A program made the position numbers and the translations under genes. A stretch of DNA of 64,000 bases. Origin: Cladorhizidae sp. MBARI D1340-BT2. Lineage: Eukaryota > Porifera > Demospongiae > Poecilosclerida > Cladorhizidae. The notes under the pieces are model-generated. The model had not been told where the DNA came from. It saw only the letters and a list, made by a program, of their open reading frames with translations, and did no database searches. Of the stretch, positions 51,958 through 64,000 are shown piece by piece (position 1 is the stretch's first letter; each line of letters starts with the position of its first letter). Where the stretch lies: the NCBI GenBank assembly GCA_028752905.1, contig JAQNBH010000019.1, forward strand, positions 1,261,001 to 1,325,000, read 5' to 3'.

Positions 51958-54900
51958 TCTCTGTTGATATCAAACATCCATAATATTCTGCACACTTCAC
52001 TGTAATGGACTTGATATGATTCGAATGATAGGTTTCATTATGTGTTCTCTATCTTGATATTTGCCCTAATTTAGTCTATATATATGTTTCTCATTTTCCC
52101 CCCAAAAATCTTGTTATTTTGCCGTAAAGCTCATAACTTTTCTACACTCTACCCCAAAAAGATAATTTTTATATCACGGGATAGCCCTTCTAATTATCTG
52201 TCTTTTGTACGTGCCAAAATTTTGAGTACTCTAAGTATTAGCAAGTTATGGTGATTTGAAGTGGTAAGGTTTGCGATCTTTCCTGGCGTTTTCCAGTTGC
52301 CAAAGCGGTGGCCTGCCAGTGAAAAACCACTACATTTATTGATAATCTGTTGACATGTTGCAGATAAGGGCCTTCTCTATCAGTTGACAAAATCTGGGAC
52401 TTTGGTCTTGTTAATTAGGGCAGTTATGAATTGTACTCTTACTTGATGCTAAACATGTTAGCTTCGTAGATTATCCACACTTCACTGAATAGACTTGATG
52501 TATAGCTATTAAGATAGGACTCTCTAAGTGCTCTCTCTTGATACCAAACATCCATATATTCTGCACACTTCACTGTAATGGACTTGCAAGATAGGTATCT
52601 CTCAGTGTTCTCTATCTTGAGCTAAACATGTTAGCTTCATAGATTCTCCACACTTCACTGAATAGACTTGATATATAGCTCTAAAGGTAGGCCTCTCTCT
52701 GTTCTCTCTCTTGATACCAAACATCCGTATATTCTGCATACATAGAATCACAAGATAGGTTTCTCTATGTGTTCTCTATCTTGATGCTAAACAGGTTAGC
52801 TTCATAGATTCTCCACACTTCACTGTATAAACTTGATATATAGCTATTAAGATAGGTCTCTCCCTGTGCTCTCTGTTGATATCAAACATCCATAATATTC
52901 TGCATACTTCACTGTAATGGACTTGATATGATTCGAATGATAGGTTTCATTATGTGTTCTCTATCTTGATATTTGCCCTAATTTAGTCTATATATATGTT
53001 TCTCATTTCCCCCCCAAAAATCTTGTTATTTTGCCGTAAAGCTCATAACTTTTCTACACTCTACCCCAAAAAGATAATTTTTATATCACCGGATAGCCCT
53101 TCTAATTATCTGTCTTTTGTACGTGCCAAAATTTTGAGTACTCTAAGTATTAGCAAGTTATGGTGATTTGAAGTGGTAAGGTTTGCGATCTTTCCTGGCG
53201 TTTTCCAGTTGCCAAAGCGGTGGCCTGCCAGTGAAAAACCACTACATTTATTGATAATCTGTTGACATGTTGCAGATAAGGGCCTTCTCTATCAGTTGAC
53301 AAAATCTGGGACTTTGGTCTTGTTAATTAGGGCAGTTATGAATTGTACTCTTACTTGATGCTAAACATGTTAGCTTCGTAGATTATCCACACTTCACTGA
53401 ATAGACTTGATGTATAGCTATTAAGATAGGACTCTCTAAGTGCTCTCTCTTGATACCAAACATCCATATATTCTGCACACTTCACTGTAATGGACTTGCA
53501 AGATAGGTATCTCTCAGTGTTCTCTATCTTGAGCTAAACATGTTAGCTTCATAGATTCTCCACACTTCACTGAATAGACTTGATATATAGCTCTAAAGGT
53601 AGGCCTCTCTCTGTTCTCTCTCTTGATACCAAACATCCGTATATTCTGCATACATAGAATCACAAGATAGGTTTCTCTATGTGTTCTCTATCTTGATGCT
53701 AAACAGGTTAGCTTCATAGATTCTCCACACTTTACTGTATAAACTTGATATATAGCTATTAAGATAGGTCTCTCCCTGTGCTCTCTGTTGATATCAAACA
53801 TCCATAATATTCTGCACACTTCACTGTAATGGACTTGATATGATTCGAATGATAGGTTTCATTATGTGTTCTCTATCTTGATATTTGCCCTAATTTAGTC
53901 TATATATATGTTTCTCATTTTCCCCCCAAAAATCTTGTTATTTTGCCGTAAAGCTCATAACTTTTCTACACTCTACCCCAAAAAGATAATTTTTATATCA
54001 CCGGATAGCCCTTCTAATTATCTGTCTTTTGTACGTGCCAAAATTTTGAGTACTCTAAGTATTAGCAAGTTATGGTGATTTGAAGTGGTAAGGTTTGCGA
54101 TCTTTCCTGGCGTTTTCCAGTTGCCAAAGCGGTGGCCTGCCAGTGAAAAACCACTACATTTATTGATAATCTGTTGACATGTTGCAGATAAGGGCCTTCT
54201 CTATCAGTTGACAAAATCTGGGACTTTGGTCTTGTTAATTAGGGCAGTTATGAATTGTACTCTTACTTGATGCTAAACATGTTAGCTTCGTAGATTATCC
54301 ACACTTCACTGAATAGACTTGATGTATAGCTATTAAGATAGGACTCTCTAAGTGCTCTCTCTTGATACCAAACATCCATATATTCTGCACACTTCACTGT
54401 AATGGACTTGCAAGATAGGTATCTCTCAGTGTTCTCTATCTTGAGCTAAACATGTTAGCTTCATAGATTCTCCACACTTCACTGAATAGACTTGATATAT
54501 AGCTCTAAAGGTAGGCCTCTCTCTGTTCTCTCTCTTGATACCAAACATCCGTATATTCTGCATACATAGAATCACAAGATAGGTTTCTCTATGTGTTCTC
54601 TATCTTGATGCTAAACAGGTTAGCTTCATAGATTCTCCAAACTTCACTGTATAAACTTGATATATAGCTATTAAGATAGGTCTCTCCCTGTGCTCTCTGT
54701 TGATATCAAACATCCATAATATTCTGCACACTTCACTGTAATGGACTTGATATGATTCGAATGATAGGTTTCATTATGTGTTCTCTATCTTGATATTTGC
54801 CCTAATTTAGTCTATATATATGTTTCTCATTTTTCCCCCAAAAATCTTGTTATTTTGCCGTAAAGCTCATAACTTTTCTACACTTTACCCCAAAAAGATA

Positions 54901-55604
54901 ATTTTATATCACGGGATAGCCCTTCTAATTATCTGTCTTTTGTATGTGCCAAAATTTTGAGTACTCTAAGTATTAGCAAGTTATGGTGATTTGAAGTGGT
55001 AAGGTTTGCGATCTTTCCTGGCGTTTTCCAGTTGCCAAAGCGGTGGCCTGCCAGTGAAAAACCACTACATTTATTGATAATCTGTTGACATGTTGCAGAT
55101 AAGGGCCTTCTCTATCAGTTGACAAAATCTGGGACTTTGGTCTTGTTAATTAGGGCAGTTATGAATTGTACTCTTACTTGATGCTAAACATGTTAGCTTC
55201 GTAGATTATCCACACTTCACTGAATAGACTTGATGTATAGCTATTAAGATAGGACTCTCTAAGTGCTCTCTCTTGATACCAAACATCCATATATTCTGCA
55301 CACTTCACTGTAATGGACTTGCAAGATAGGTATCTCTCAGTGTTCTCTATCTTGAGCTAAACATGTTAGCTTCATAGATTCTCCACACTTCACTGAATAG
55401 ACTTGATATATAGCTCTAAAGGTAGGCCTCTCTCTGTTCTCTCTCTTGATACCAAACATCCGTATATTCTGCATACATAGAATCACAAGATAGGTTTCTC
55501 TATGTGTTCTCTATCTTGATGCTAAACAGGTTAGCTTCATAGATTCTCCACACTTCACTGTATAAACTTGATATATAGCTATTAAGATAGGTCTCTCCCT
55601 GTGC
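51958..55604 (+). repeat. Units 58-61, partial copy of the five-unit block
   Basis: Unit 58 (51958, IVg) and unit 59 (52870, IVc, CTGCATAC, T3C7A5, CACTTTACTG) repeat units 53 and 55. Unit 60 (53782, IVc) has CTCCAAAC at 54,640. Unit 61 (54694, IVg, 911 bp) has T5C5A5, one T missing in GATAATTTTATATC, and GTATGTGCC, the latter otherwise seen only in units 8 and 12. Confidence 0.82.
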
Positions 55605-57424
55605 TCTCTGTTGATATCAAACATCCATAATATTCTGCACACTTCACTGTAATGGACTTGATATGATTCGAATGATAGGTTTCATTATGTGTTCTCTATC
55701 TTGATATTTGCCCTAATTTGGTATATATGTTTCTCATTTTCCCCCCAAAAATCTTGTTATTTTGCCGTAAAGCTCATAACTTTTCTACACTCTACCCCAA
55801 AAAGATAATTTTTATATCACCGGATAGCCCTTCTAATTATCTGTCTTTTGTACGTGCCAAAATTTTGAGTACTCTAAGTATTAGCAAGTTATGGTGATTT
55901 GAAGTGGTAAGGTTTGCGATCTTTCCTGGCGTTTTCCAGTTGCCAAAGCGGTGGCCTGCCAGTGAAAAACCACTACATTTATTGATAATCTGTTGACATG
56001 TTGCAGATAAGGGCCTTCTCTATCAGTTGACAAAATCTGGGACTTTGGTCTTGTTAATTAGGGCAGTTATGAATTGTACTCTTACTTGATGCTAAACATG
56101 TTAGCTTCGTAGATTATCCACACTTCACTGAATAGACTTGATGTATAGCTATTAAGATAGGACTCTCTAAGTGCTCTCTCTTGATACCAAACATCCATAT
56201 ATTCTGCACACTTCACTGTAATGGACTTGCAAGATAGGTATCTCTCAGTGTTCTCTATCTTGAGCTAAACATGTTAGCTTCATAGATTCTCCACACTTCA
56301 CTGAATAGACTTGATATATAGCTCTAAAGGTAGGCCTCTCTCTGTTCTCTCTCTTGATACCAAACATCCGTATATTCTGCATACATAGAATCACAAGATA
56401 GGTTTCTCTATGTGTTCTCTATCTTGATGCTAAACAGGTTAGCTTCATAGATTCTCCAAACTTCACTGTATAAACTTGATATATAGCTATTAAGATAGGT
56501 CTCTCCCTGTGCTCTCTGTTGATATCAAACATCCATAATATTCTGCACACTTCACTGTAATGGACTTGATATGATTCGAATGATAGGTTTCATTATGTGT
56601 TCTCTATCTTGATATTTGCCCTAATTTAGTCTATATATATGTTTCTCATTTTTCCCCCAAAAATCTTGTTATTTTGCCGTAAAGCTCATAACTTTTCTAC
56701 ACTTTACCCCAAAAAGATAATTTTTATATCACGGGATAGCCCTTCTAATTATCTGTCTTTTGTACGTGCCAAAATTTTGAGTACTCTAAGTATTAGCAAG
56801 TTATGGTGATTTGAAGTGGTAAGGTTTGCGATCTTTCCTGGCGTTTTCCAGTTGCCAAAGCGGTGGCCTGCCAGTGAAAAACCACTACATTTATTGATAA
56901 TCTGTTGACATGTTGCAGATAAGGGCCTTCTCTATCAGTTGACAAAATCTGGGACTTTGGTCTTGTTAATTAGGGCAGTTATGAATTGTACTCTTACTTG
57001 ATGCTAAACATGTTAGCTTCGTAGATTATCCACACTTCACTGAATAGACTTGATGTATAGCTATTAAGATAGGACTCTCTAAGTGCTCTCTCTTGATACC
57101 AAACATCCATATATTCTGCACACTTCACTGTAATGGACTTGCAAGATAGGTATCTCTCAGTGTTCTCTATCTTGAGCTAAACATGTTAGCTTCATAGATT
57201 CTCCACACTTCACTGAATAGACTTGATATATAGCTCTAAAGGTAGGCCTCTCTCTGTTCTCTCTCTTGATACCAAACATCCGTATATTCTGCATACATAG
57301 AATCACAAGATAGGTTTCTCTATGTGTTCTCTATCTTGATGCTAAACAGGTTAGCTTCATAGATTCTCCACACTTCACTGTATAAACTTGATATATAGCT
57401 ATTAAGATAGGTCTCTCCCTGTGC
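55605..57424 (+). repeat. Dimer higher-order repeat III-IVg, units 62-63
   Basis: 1,820 bp. Unit 62 (55605) is class III with GGTATATATG instead of GGTCTATATG at the deletion, and CTCCAAAC at 56,459. Unit 63 (56513, IVg) has T5C5A5 and CTTTACCCC. Confidence 0.85.
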
Positions 57425-59244
57425 TCTCTGTTGATATCAAACATCCATAATATTCTGCACACTTCACTGTAATGGACTTGATATGATTCGAATGATAGGT
57501 TTCATTATGTGTTCTCTATCTTGATATTTGCCCTAATTTGGTATATATGTTTCTCATTTTCCCCCCAAAAATCTTGTTATTTTGCCGTAAAGCTCATAAC
57601 TTTTCTACACTCTACCCCAAAAAGATAATTTTTATATCACCGGATAGCCCTTCTAATTATCTGTCTTTTGTACGTGCCAAAATTTTGAGTACTCTAAGTA
57701 TTAGCAAGTTATGGTGATTTGAAGTGGTAAGGTTTGCGATCTTTCCTGGCGTTTTCCAGTTGCCAAAGCGGTGGCCTGCCAGTGAAAAACCACTACATTT
57801 ATTGATAATCTGTTGACATGTTGCAGATAAGGGCCTTCTCTATCAGTTGACAAAATCTGGGACTTTGGTCTTGTTAATTAGGGCAGTTATGAATTGTACT
57901 CTTACTTGATGCTAAACATGTTAGCTTCGTAGATTATCCACACTTCACTGAATAGACTTGATGTATAGCTATTAAGATAGGACTCTCTAAGTGCTCTCTC
58001 TTGATACCAAACATCCATATATTCTGCACACTTCACTGTAATGGACTTGCAAGATAGGTATCTCTCAGTGTTCTCTATCTTGAGCTAAACATGTTAGCTT
58101 CATAGATTCTCCACACTTCACTGAATAGACTTGATATATAGCTCTAAAGGTAGGCCTCTCTCTGTTCTCTCTCTTGATACCAAACATCCGTATATTCTGC
58201 ATACATAGAATCACAAGATAGGTTTCTCTATGTGTTCTCTATCTTGATGCTAAACAGGTTAGCTTCATAGATTCTCCACACTTCACTGTATAAACTTGAT
58301 ATATAGCTATTAAGATAGGTCTCTCCCTGTGCTCTCTGTTGATATCAAACATCCATAATATTCTGCACACTTCACTGTAATGGACTTGATATGATTCGAA
58401 TGATAGGTTTCATTATGTGTTCTCTATCTTGATATTTGCCCTAATTTAGTCTATATATATGTTTCTCATTTTCCCCCCAAAAATCTTGTTATTTTGCCGT
58501 AAAGCTCATAACTTTTCTACACTTTACCCCAAAAAGATAATTTTTATATCACGGGATAGCCCTTCTAATTATCTGTCTTTTGTACGTGCCAAAATTTTGA
58601 GTACTCTAAGTATTAGCAAGTTATGGTGATTTGAAGTGGTAAGGTTTGCGATCTTTCCTGGCGTTTTCCAGTTGCCAAAGCGGTGGCCTGCCAGTGAAAA
58701 ACCACTACATTTATTGATAATCTGTTGACATGTTGCAGATAAGGGCCTTCTCTATCAGTTGACAAAATCTGGGACTTTGGTCTTGTTAATTAGGGCAGTT
58801 ATGAATTGTACTCTTACTTGATGCTAAACATGTTAGCTTCGTAGATTATCCACACTTCACTGAATAGACTTGATGTATAGCTATTAAGATAGGACTCTCT
58901 AAGTGCTCTCTCTTGATACCAAACATCCATATATTCTGCACACTTCACTGTAATGGACTTGCAAGATAGGTATCTCTCAGTGTTCTCTATCTTGAGCTAA
59001 ACATGTTAGCTTCATAGATTCTCCACACTTCACTGAATAGACTTGATATATAGCTCTAAAGGTAGGCCTCTCTCTGTTCTCTCTCTTGACACCAAACATC
59101 CGTATATTCTGCATACATAGAATCACAAGATAGGTTTCTCTATGTGTTCTCTATCTTGATGCTAAACAGGTTAGCTTCATAGATTCTCCACACTTCACTG
59201 TATAAACTTGATATATAGCTATTAAGATAGGTCTCTCCCTGTGC
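57425..59244 (+). repeat. Dimer higher-order repeat III-IVg, units 64-65
   Basis: 1,820 bp. Unit 64 (57425) has the same GGTATATATG form as unit 62. Unit 65 (58333, IVg) has CTTTACCCC and CTTGACACC at the start of B2, a change shared only with unit 69. Confidence 0.85.
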
Positions 59245-61064
59245 TCTCTGTTGATATCAAACATCCATAATATTCTGCACACTTCACTGTAATGGACTTG
59301 ATATGATTCGAATGATAGGTTTCATTATGTGTTCTCTATCTTGATATTTGCCCTAATTTGGTCTATATGTTTCTCATTTTCCCCCCAAAAATCTTGTTAT
59401 TTTGCCGTAAAGCTCATAACTTTTCTACACTCTACCCCAAAAAGATAATTTTTATATCACCGGATAGCCCTTCTAATTATCTGTCTTTTGTACGTGCCAA
59501 AATTTTGAGTACTCTAAGTATTAGCAAGTTATGGTGATTTGAAGTGGTAAGGTTTGCGATCTTTCCTGGCGTTTTCCAGTTGCCAAAGCGGTGGCCTGCC
59601 AGTGAAAAACCACTACATTTATTGATAATCTGTTGACATGTTGCAGATAAGGGCCTTCTCTATCAGTTGACAAAATCTGGGACTTTGGTCTTGTTAATTA
59701 GGGCAGTTATGAATTGTACTCTTACTTGATGCTAAACATGTTAGCTTCGTAGATTATCCACACTTCACTGAATAGACTTGATGTATAGCTATTAAGATAG
59801 GACTCTCTAAGTGCTCTCTCTTGATACCAAACATCCATATATTCTGCACACTTCACTGTAATGGACTTGCAAGATAGGTATCTCTCAGTGTTCTCTATCT
59901 TGAGCTAAACATGTTAGCTTCATAGATTCTCCACACTTCACTGAATAGACTTGATATATAGCTCTAAAGGTAGGCCTCTCTCTGTTCTCTCTCTTGATAC
60001 CAAACATCCGTATATTCTGCATACATAGAATCACAAGATAGGTTTCTCTATGTGTTCTCTATCTTGATGCTAAACAGGTTAGCTTCATAGATTCTCCACA
60101 CTTCACTGTATAAACTTGATATATAGCTATTAAGATAGGTCTCTCCCTGTGCTCTCTGTTGATATCAAACATCCATAATATTCTGCACACTTCACTGTAA
60201 TGGACTTGATATGATTCGAATGATAGGTTTCATTATGTGTTCTCTATCTTGATATTTGCCCTAATTTAGTCTATATATATGTTTCTCATTTTCCCCCCAA
60301 AAATCTTGTTATTTTGCCGTAAAGCTCATAACTTTTCTACACTTTACCCCAAAAAGATAATTTTTATATCACGGGATAGCCCTTCTAATTATCTGTCTTT
60401 TGTACGTGCCAAAATTTTGAGTACTCTAAGTATTAGCAAGTTATGGTGATTTGAAGTGGTAAGGTTTGCGATCTTTCCTGGCGTTTTCCAGTTGCCAAAG
60501 CGGTGGCCTGCCAGTGAAAAACCACTACATTTATTGATAATCTGTTGACATGTTGCAGATAAGGGCCTTCTCTATCAGTTGACAAAATCTGTGACTTTGG
60601 TCTTGTTAATTAGGGCAGTTATGAATTGTACTCTTACTTGATGCTAAACATGTTAGCTTCGTAGATTATCCACACTTCACTGAATAGACTTGATGTATAG
60701 CTATTAAGATAGGACTCTCTAAGTGCTCTCTCTTGATACCAAACATCCATATATTCTGCACACTTCACTGTAATGGACTTGCAAGATAGGTATCTCTCAG
60801 TGTTCTCTATCTTGAGCTAAACATGTTAGCTTCATAGATTCTCCACACTTCACTGAATAGACTTGATATATAGCTCTAAAGGTAGGCCTCTCTCTGTTCT
60901 CTCTCTTGATACCAAACATCCGTATATTCTGCATACATAGAATCACAAGATAGGTTTCTCTATGTGTTCTCTATCTTGATGCTAAACAGGTTAGCTTCAT
61001 AGATTCTCCACACTTTACTGTATAAACTTGATATATAGCTATTAAGATAGGTCTCTCCCTGTGC
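59245..61064 (+). repeat. Dimer higher-order repeat III-IVg, units 66-67
   Basis: 1,820 bp. Unit 66 (59245) is class III with the common GGTCTATATG form. Unit 67 (60153, IVg) has CTTTACCCC, CTGTGACTT and CACTTTACTG, as unit 17 does. Confidence 0.85.
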
Positions 61065-64000
61065 TCTCTGTTGATATCAAACATCCATAATATTCTGCAC
61101 ACTTCACTGTAATGGACTTGATATGATTCGAATGATAGGTTTCATTATGTGTTCTCTATCTTGATATTTGCCCTAATTTAGTCTATATATATGTTTCTCA
61201 TTTTCCCCCCAAAAATCTTGTTATTTTGCCGTAAAGCTCATAACTTTTCTACACTCTACCCCAAAAAGATAATTTTTATATCACCGGATAGCCCTTCTAA
61301 TTATCTGTCTTTTGTACGTGCCAAAATTTTGAGTACTCTAAGTATTAGCAAGTTATGGTGATTTGAAGTGGTAAGGTTTGCGATCTTTCCTGGCGTTTTC
61401 CAGTTGCCAAAGCGGTGGCCTGCCAGTGAAAAACCACTACATTTATTGATAATCTGTTGACATGTTGCAGATAAGGGCCTTCTCTATCAGTTGACAAAAT
61501 CTGGGACTTTGGTCTTGTTAATTAGGGCAGTTATGAATTGTACTCTTACTTGATGCTAAACATGTTAGCTTCGTAGATTATCCACACTTCACTGAATAGA
61601 CTTGATGTATAGCTATTAAGATAGGACTCTCTAAGTGCTCTCTCTTGATACCAAACATCCATATATTCTGCACACTTCACTGTAATGGACTTGCAAGATA
61701 GGTATCTCTCAGTGTTCTCTATCTTGAGCTAAACATGTTAGCTTCATAGATTCTCCACACTTCACTGAATAGACTTGATATATAGCTCTAAAGGTAGGCC
61801 TCTCTCTGTTCTCTCTCTTGATACCAAACATCCGTATATTCTGCATACATAGAATCACAAGATAGGTTTCTCTATGTGTTCTCTATCTTGATGCTAAACA
61901 GGTTAGCTTCATAGATTCTCCACACTTCACTGTATAAACTTGATATATAGCTATTAAGATAGGTCTCTCCCTGTGCTCTCTGTTGATATCAAACATCCAT
62001 AATATTCTGCACACTTCACTGTAATGGACTTGATATGATTCGAATGATAGGTTTCATTATGTGTTCTCTATCTTGATATTTGCCCTAATTTAGTCTATAT
62101 ATATGTTTCTCATTTTCCCCCCAAAAATCTTGTTATTTTGCCGTAAAGCTCATAACTTTTCTACACTCTACCCCAAAAAGATAATTTTTATATCACGGGA
62201 TAGCCCTTCTAATTATCTGTCTTTTGTACGTGCCAAAATTTTGAGTACTCTAAGTATTAGCAAGTTATGGTGATTTGAAGTGGTAAGGTTTGCGATCTTT
62301 CCTGGCGTTTTCCAGTTGCCAAAGCGGTGGCCTGCCAGTGAAAAACCACTACATTTATTGATAATCTGTTGACATGTTGCAGATAAGGGCCTTCTCTATC
62401 AGTTGACAAAATCTGGGACTTTGGTCTTGTTAATTAGGGCAGTTATGAATTGTACTCTTACTTGATGCTAAACATGTTAGCTTCGTAGATTATCCACACT
62501 TCACTGAATAGACTTGATGTATAGCTATTAAGATAGGACTCTCTAAGTGCTCTCTCTTGATACCAAACATCCATATATTCTGCACACTTCACTGTAATGG
62601 ACTTGCAAGATAGGTATCTCTCAGTGTTCTCTATCTTGAGCTAAACATGTTAGCTTCATAGATTCTCCACACTTCACTGAATAGACTTGATATATAGCTC
62701 TAAAGGTAGGCCTCTCTCTGTTCTCTCTCTTGACACCAAACATCCGTATATTCTGCATACATAGAATCACAAGATAGGTTTCTCTATGTGTTCTCTATCT
62801 TGATGCTAAACAGGTTAGCTTCATAGATTCTCCACACTTCACTGTATAAACTTGATATATAGCTATTAAGATAGGTCTCTCCCTGTGCTCTCTGTTGATA
62901 TCAAACATCCATAATATTCTGCACACTTCACTGTAATGGACTTGATATGATTCGAATGATAGGTTTCATTATGTGTTCTCTATCTTGATATTTGCCCTAA
63001 TTTAGTCTATATATATGTTTCTCATTTTCCCCCCAAAAATCTTGTTATTTTGCCGTAAAGCTCATAACTTTTCTACACTCTACCCCAAAAAGATAATTTT
63101 TATATCACCGGATAGCCCTTCTAATTATCTGTCTTTTGTACGTGCCAAAATTTTGAGTACTCTAAGTATTAGCAAGTTATGGTGATTTGAAGTGGTAAGG
63201 TTTGCGATCTTTCCTGGCGTTTTCCAGTTGCCAAAGCGGTGGCCTGCCAGTGAAAAACCACTACATTTATTGATAATCTGTTGACATGTTGCAGATAAGG
63301 GCCTTCTCTATCAGTTGACAAAATCTGGGACTTTGGTCTTGTTAATTAGGGCAGTTATGAATTGTACTCTTACTTGATGCTAAACATGTTAGCTTCGTAG
63401 ATTATCCACACTTCACTGAATAGACTTGATGTATAGCTATTAAGATAGGACTCTCTAAGTGCTCTCTCTTGATACCAAACATCCATATATTCTGCACACT
63501 TCACTGTAATGGACTTGCAAGATAGGTATCTCTCAGTGTTCTCTATCTTGAGCTAAACATGTTAGCTTCATAGATTCTCCACACTTCACTGAATAGACTT
63601 GATATATAGCTCTAAAGGTAGGCCTCTCTCTGTTCTCTCTCTTGATACCAAACATCCGTATATTCTGCATACATAGAATCACAAGATAGGTTTCTCTATG
63701 TGTTCTCTATCTTGATGCTAAACAGGTTAGCTTCATAGATTCTCCACACTTCACTGTATAAACTTGATATATAGCTATTAAGATAGGTCTCTCCCTGTGC
63801 TCTCTGTTGATATCAAACATCCATAATATTCTGCACACTTCACTGTAATGGACTTGATATGATTCGAATGATAGGTTTCATTATGTGTTCTCTATCTTGA
63901 TATTTGCCCTAATTTAGTCTATATATATGTTTCTCATTTTCCCCCCAAAAATCTTGTTATTTTGCCGTAAAGCTCATAACTTTTCTACACTTTACCCCAA
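61065..64000 (+). repeat. Units 68-71, window edge
   Basis: Unit 68 (61065, IVc), 69 (61977, IVg, CTTGACACC), 70 (62889, IVc) and the first 200 bp of unit 71 (63801). Unit 71 has TTTAG and CTTTACCCC, which suggests IVg, but the deciding CACCGG/CACGGG site is beyond the window. The array clearly continues. Confidence 0.88.

Larger units (their letters stand above)
1..64000 (+). repeat. Satellite DNA array, 912-bp unit, about 70.2 copies
   Basis: Direct head-to-tail tandem array filling the window, with no flanking DNA on either side. With units taken to begin at TCTCTGTTGATATC (position 1), 59 of 70 complete units are 912 bp where indels are absent or balanced, unit 1 is 913, unit 61 is 911, and ten units are 908 (units 10, 14, 16, 34, 43, 52, 57, 62, 64, 66). 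Units differ by only a handful of substitutions, so pairwise identity is roughly 98.5% or higher by eye. Class counts for the 70 complete units: I = 7, II = 5, III = 10, IVc = 22, IVg = 26. Unit 1 has C 188, G 147 and 9 CpG in 913 bases. The high identity and shared multi-unit patterns are what concerted evolution of a satellite produces. Family name and chromosomal location cannot be told from the sequence. Confidence 0.98.

Noticed and set aside
1..64000. CRISPR array
   Set aside because: The whole 912-bp unit repeats with no unique spacers, and there are no cas genes. Internal sub-repeats are diverged and directly adjacent.
1..64000. 5S or other rDNA tandem array
   Set aside because: Unit length would suit 5S rDNA, but I find no 5S gene sequence, no pol III internal boxes in proper order and no larger rRNA segment.
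1..64000. Gene, defence system or other novel protein-coding locus hidden in the window
   Set aside because: Every base belongs to the 912-bp repeat. The longest open frames are 70 codons and all derive from it. No non-satellite DNA is present in which such a system could lie.
1..64000. Assembly artefact caused by duplicated reads or a looped contig
   Set aside because: Units carry private and linked variants in non-identical order, and higher-order periods of 2, 4, 5 and 9 units coexist, which a simple loop would not give. Total copy number could still be wrong, and only spanning long reads can settle it.

Overview
The whole 64,000-base window is one uninterrupted, head-to-tail satellite DNA array. 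I count 70 complete units plus the first 200 bases of a 71st, all in the same orientation. The unit is 912 bp. Exceptions are 913 bp (unit 1, one inserted base), 908 bp (ten units with a 4-bp TA-tract deletion) and 911 bp (unit 61, one deleted base). I followed one anchor (the GTG of TATGTGTTC) from 85 to 63,885 and every interval fitted these lengths, so there is no inserted transposon, inversion, gene or spacer. Both window edges lie inside the array. I see no credible protein-coding gene, rRNA, tRNA or CRISPR array. The recurrent 70-residue reading frames are by-products of the repeat.

Organism: a eukaryote, because homogenised kilobase-scale satellites with higher-order structure are typical of eukaryotic heterochromatin (centromeric, pericentromeric, subtelomeric or knob-like). 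Unit 1 is 36.7% GC by hand count (335/913) and CpG-depleted (9 seen, about 30 expected), which suggests a cytosine-methylating genome. Part of the unit reads like plant LTR-retrotransposon noncoding DNA, so I lean weakly to a plant. I do not recognise the satellite family by name.

Monomer layout (unit 2, 914-1825, as reference): about 389 bp of non-repeated sequence (1009-1397), then six diverged sub-repeats of 70-95 bp in the order A1-B1-A2-B2-A3-B3 (1398-1920, running into unit 3). Each A sub-repeat carries the dyad GCTAA-N5-TTAGC.

Array layout: unit classes are set by a few linked variants. Class I has TATATATAGG and TTTTACCG. Class II has TATATATATG with TTTGG. Class III has the 4-bp TA deletion with TTTGG. 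Class IV has TTTAG, split into IVc (CACCGG) and IVg (CACGGG). Units 1-14 (1-12,761) mix I, II and III and contain a tetramer of 3,644 bp. Units 15-71 contain only III and IV. Within the latter there are 1,820-bp dimers (11,854-15,493 and 55,605-61,064), three consecutive 9-unit higher-order repeats of exactly 8,204 bp (22,790-47,401), a 5-unit block of 4,556 bp, and irregular stretches. Hybrid units at block junctions point to unequal exchange or gene conversion as the force shaping the array.
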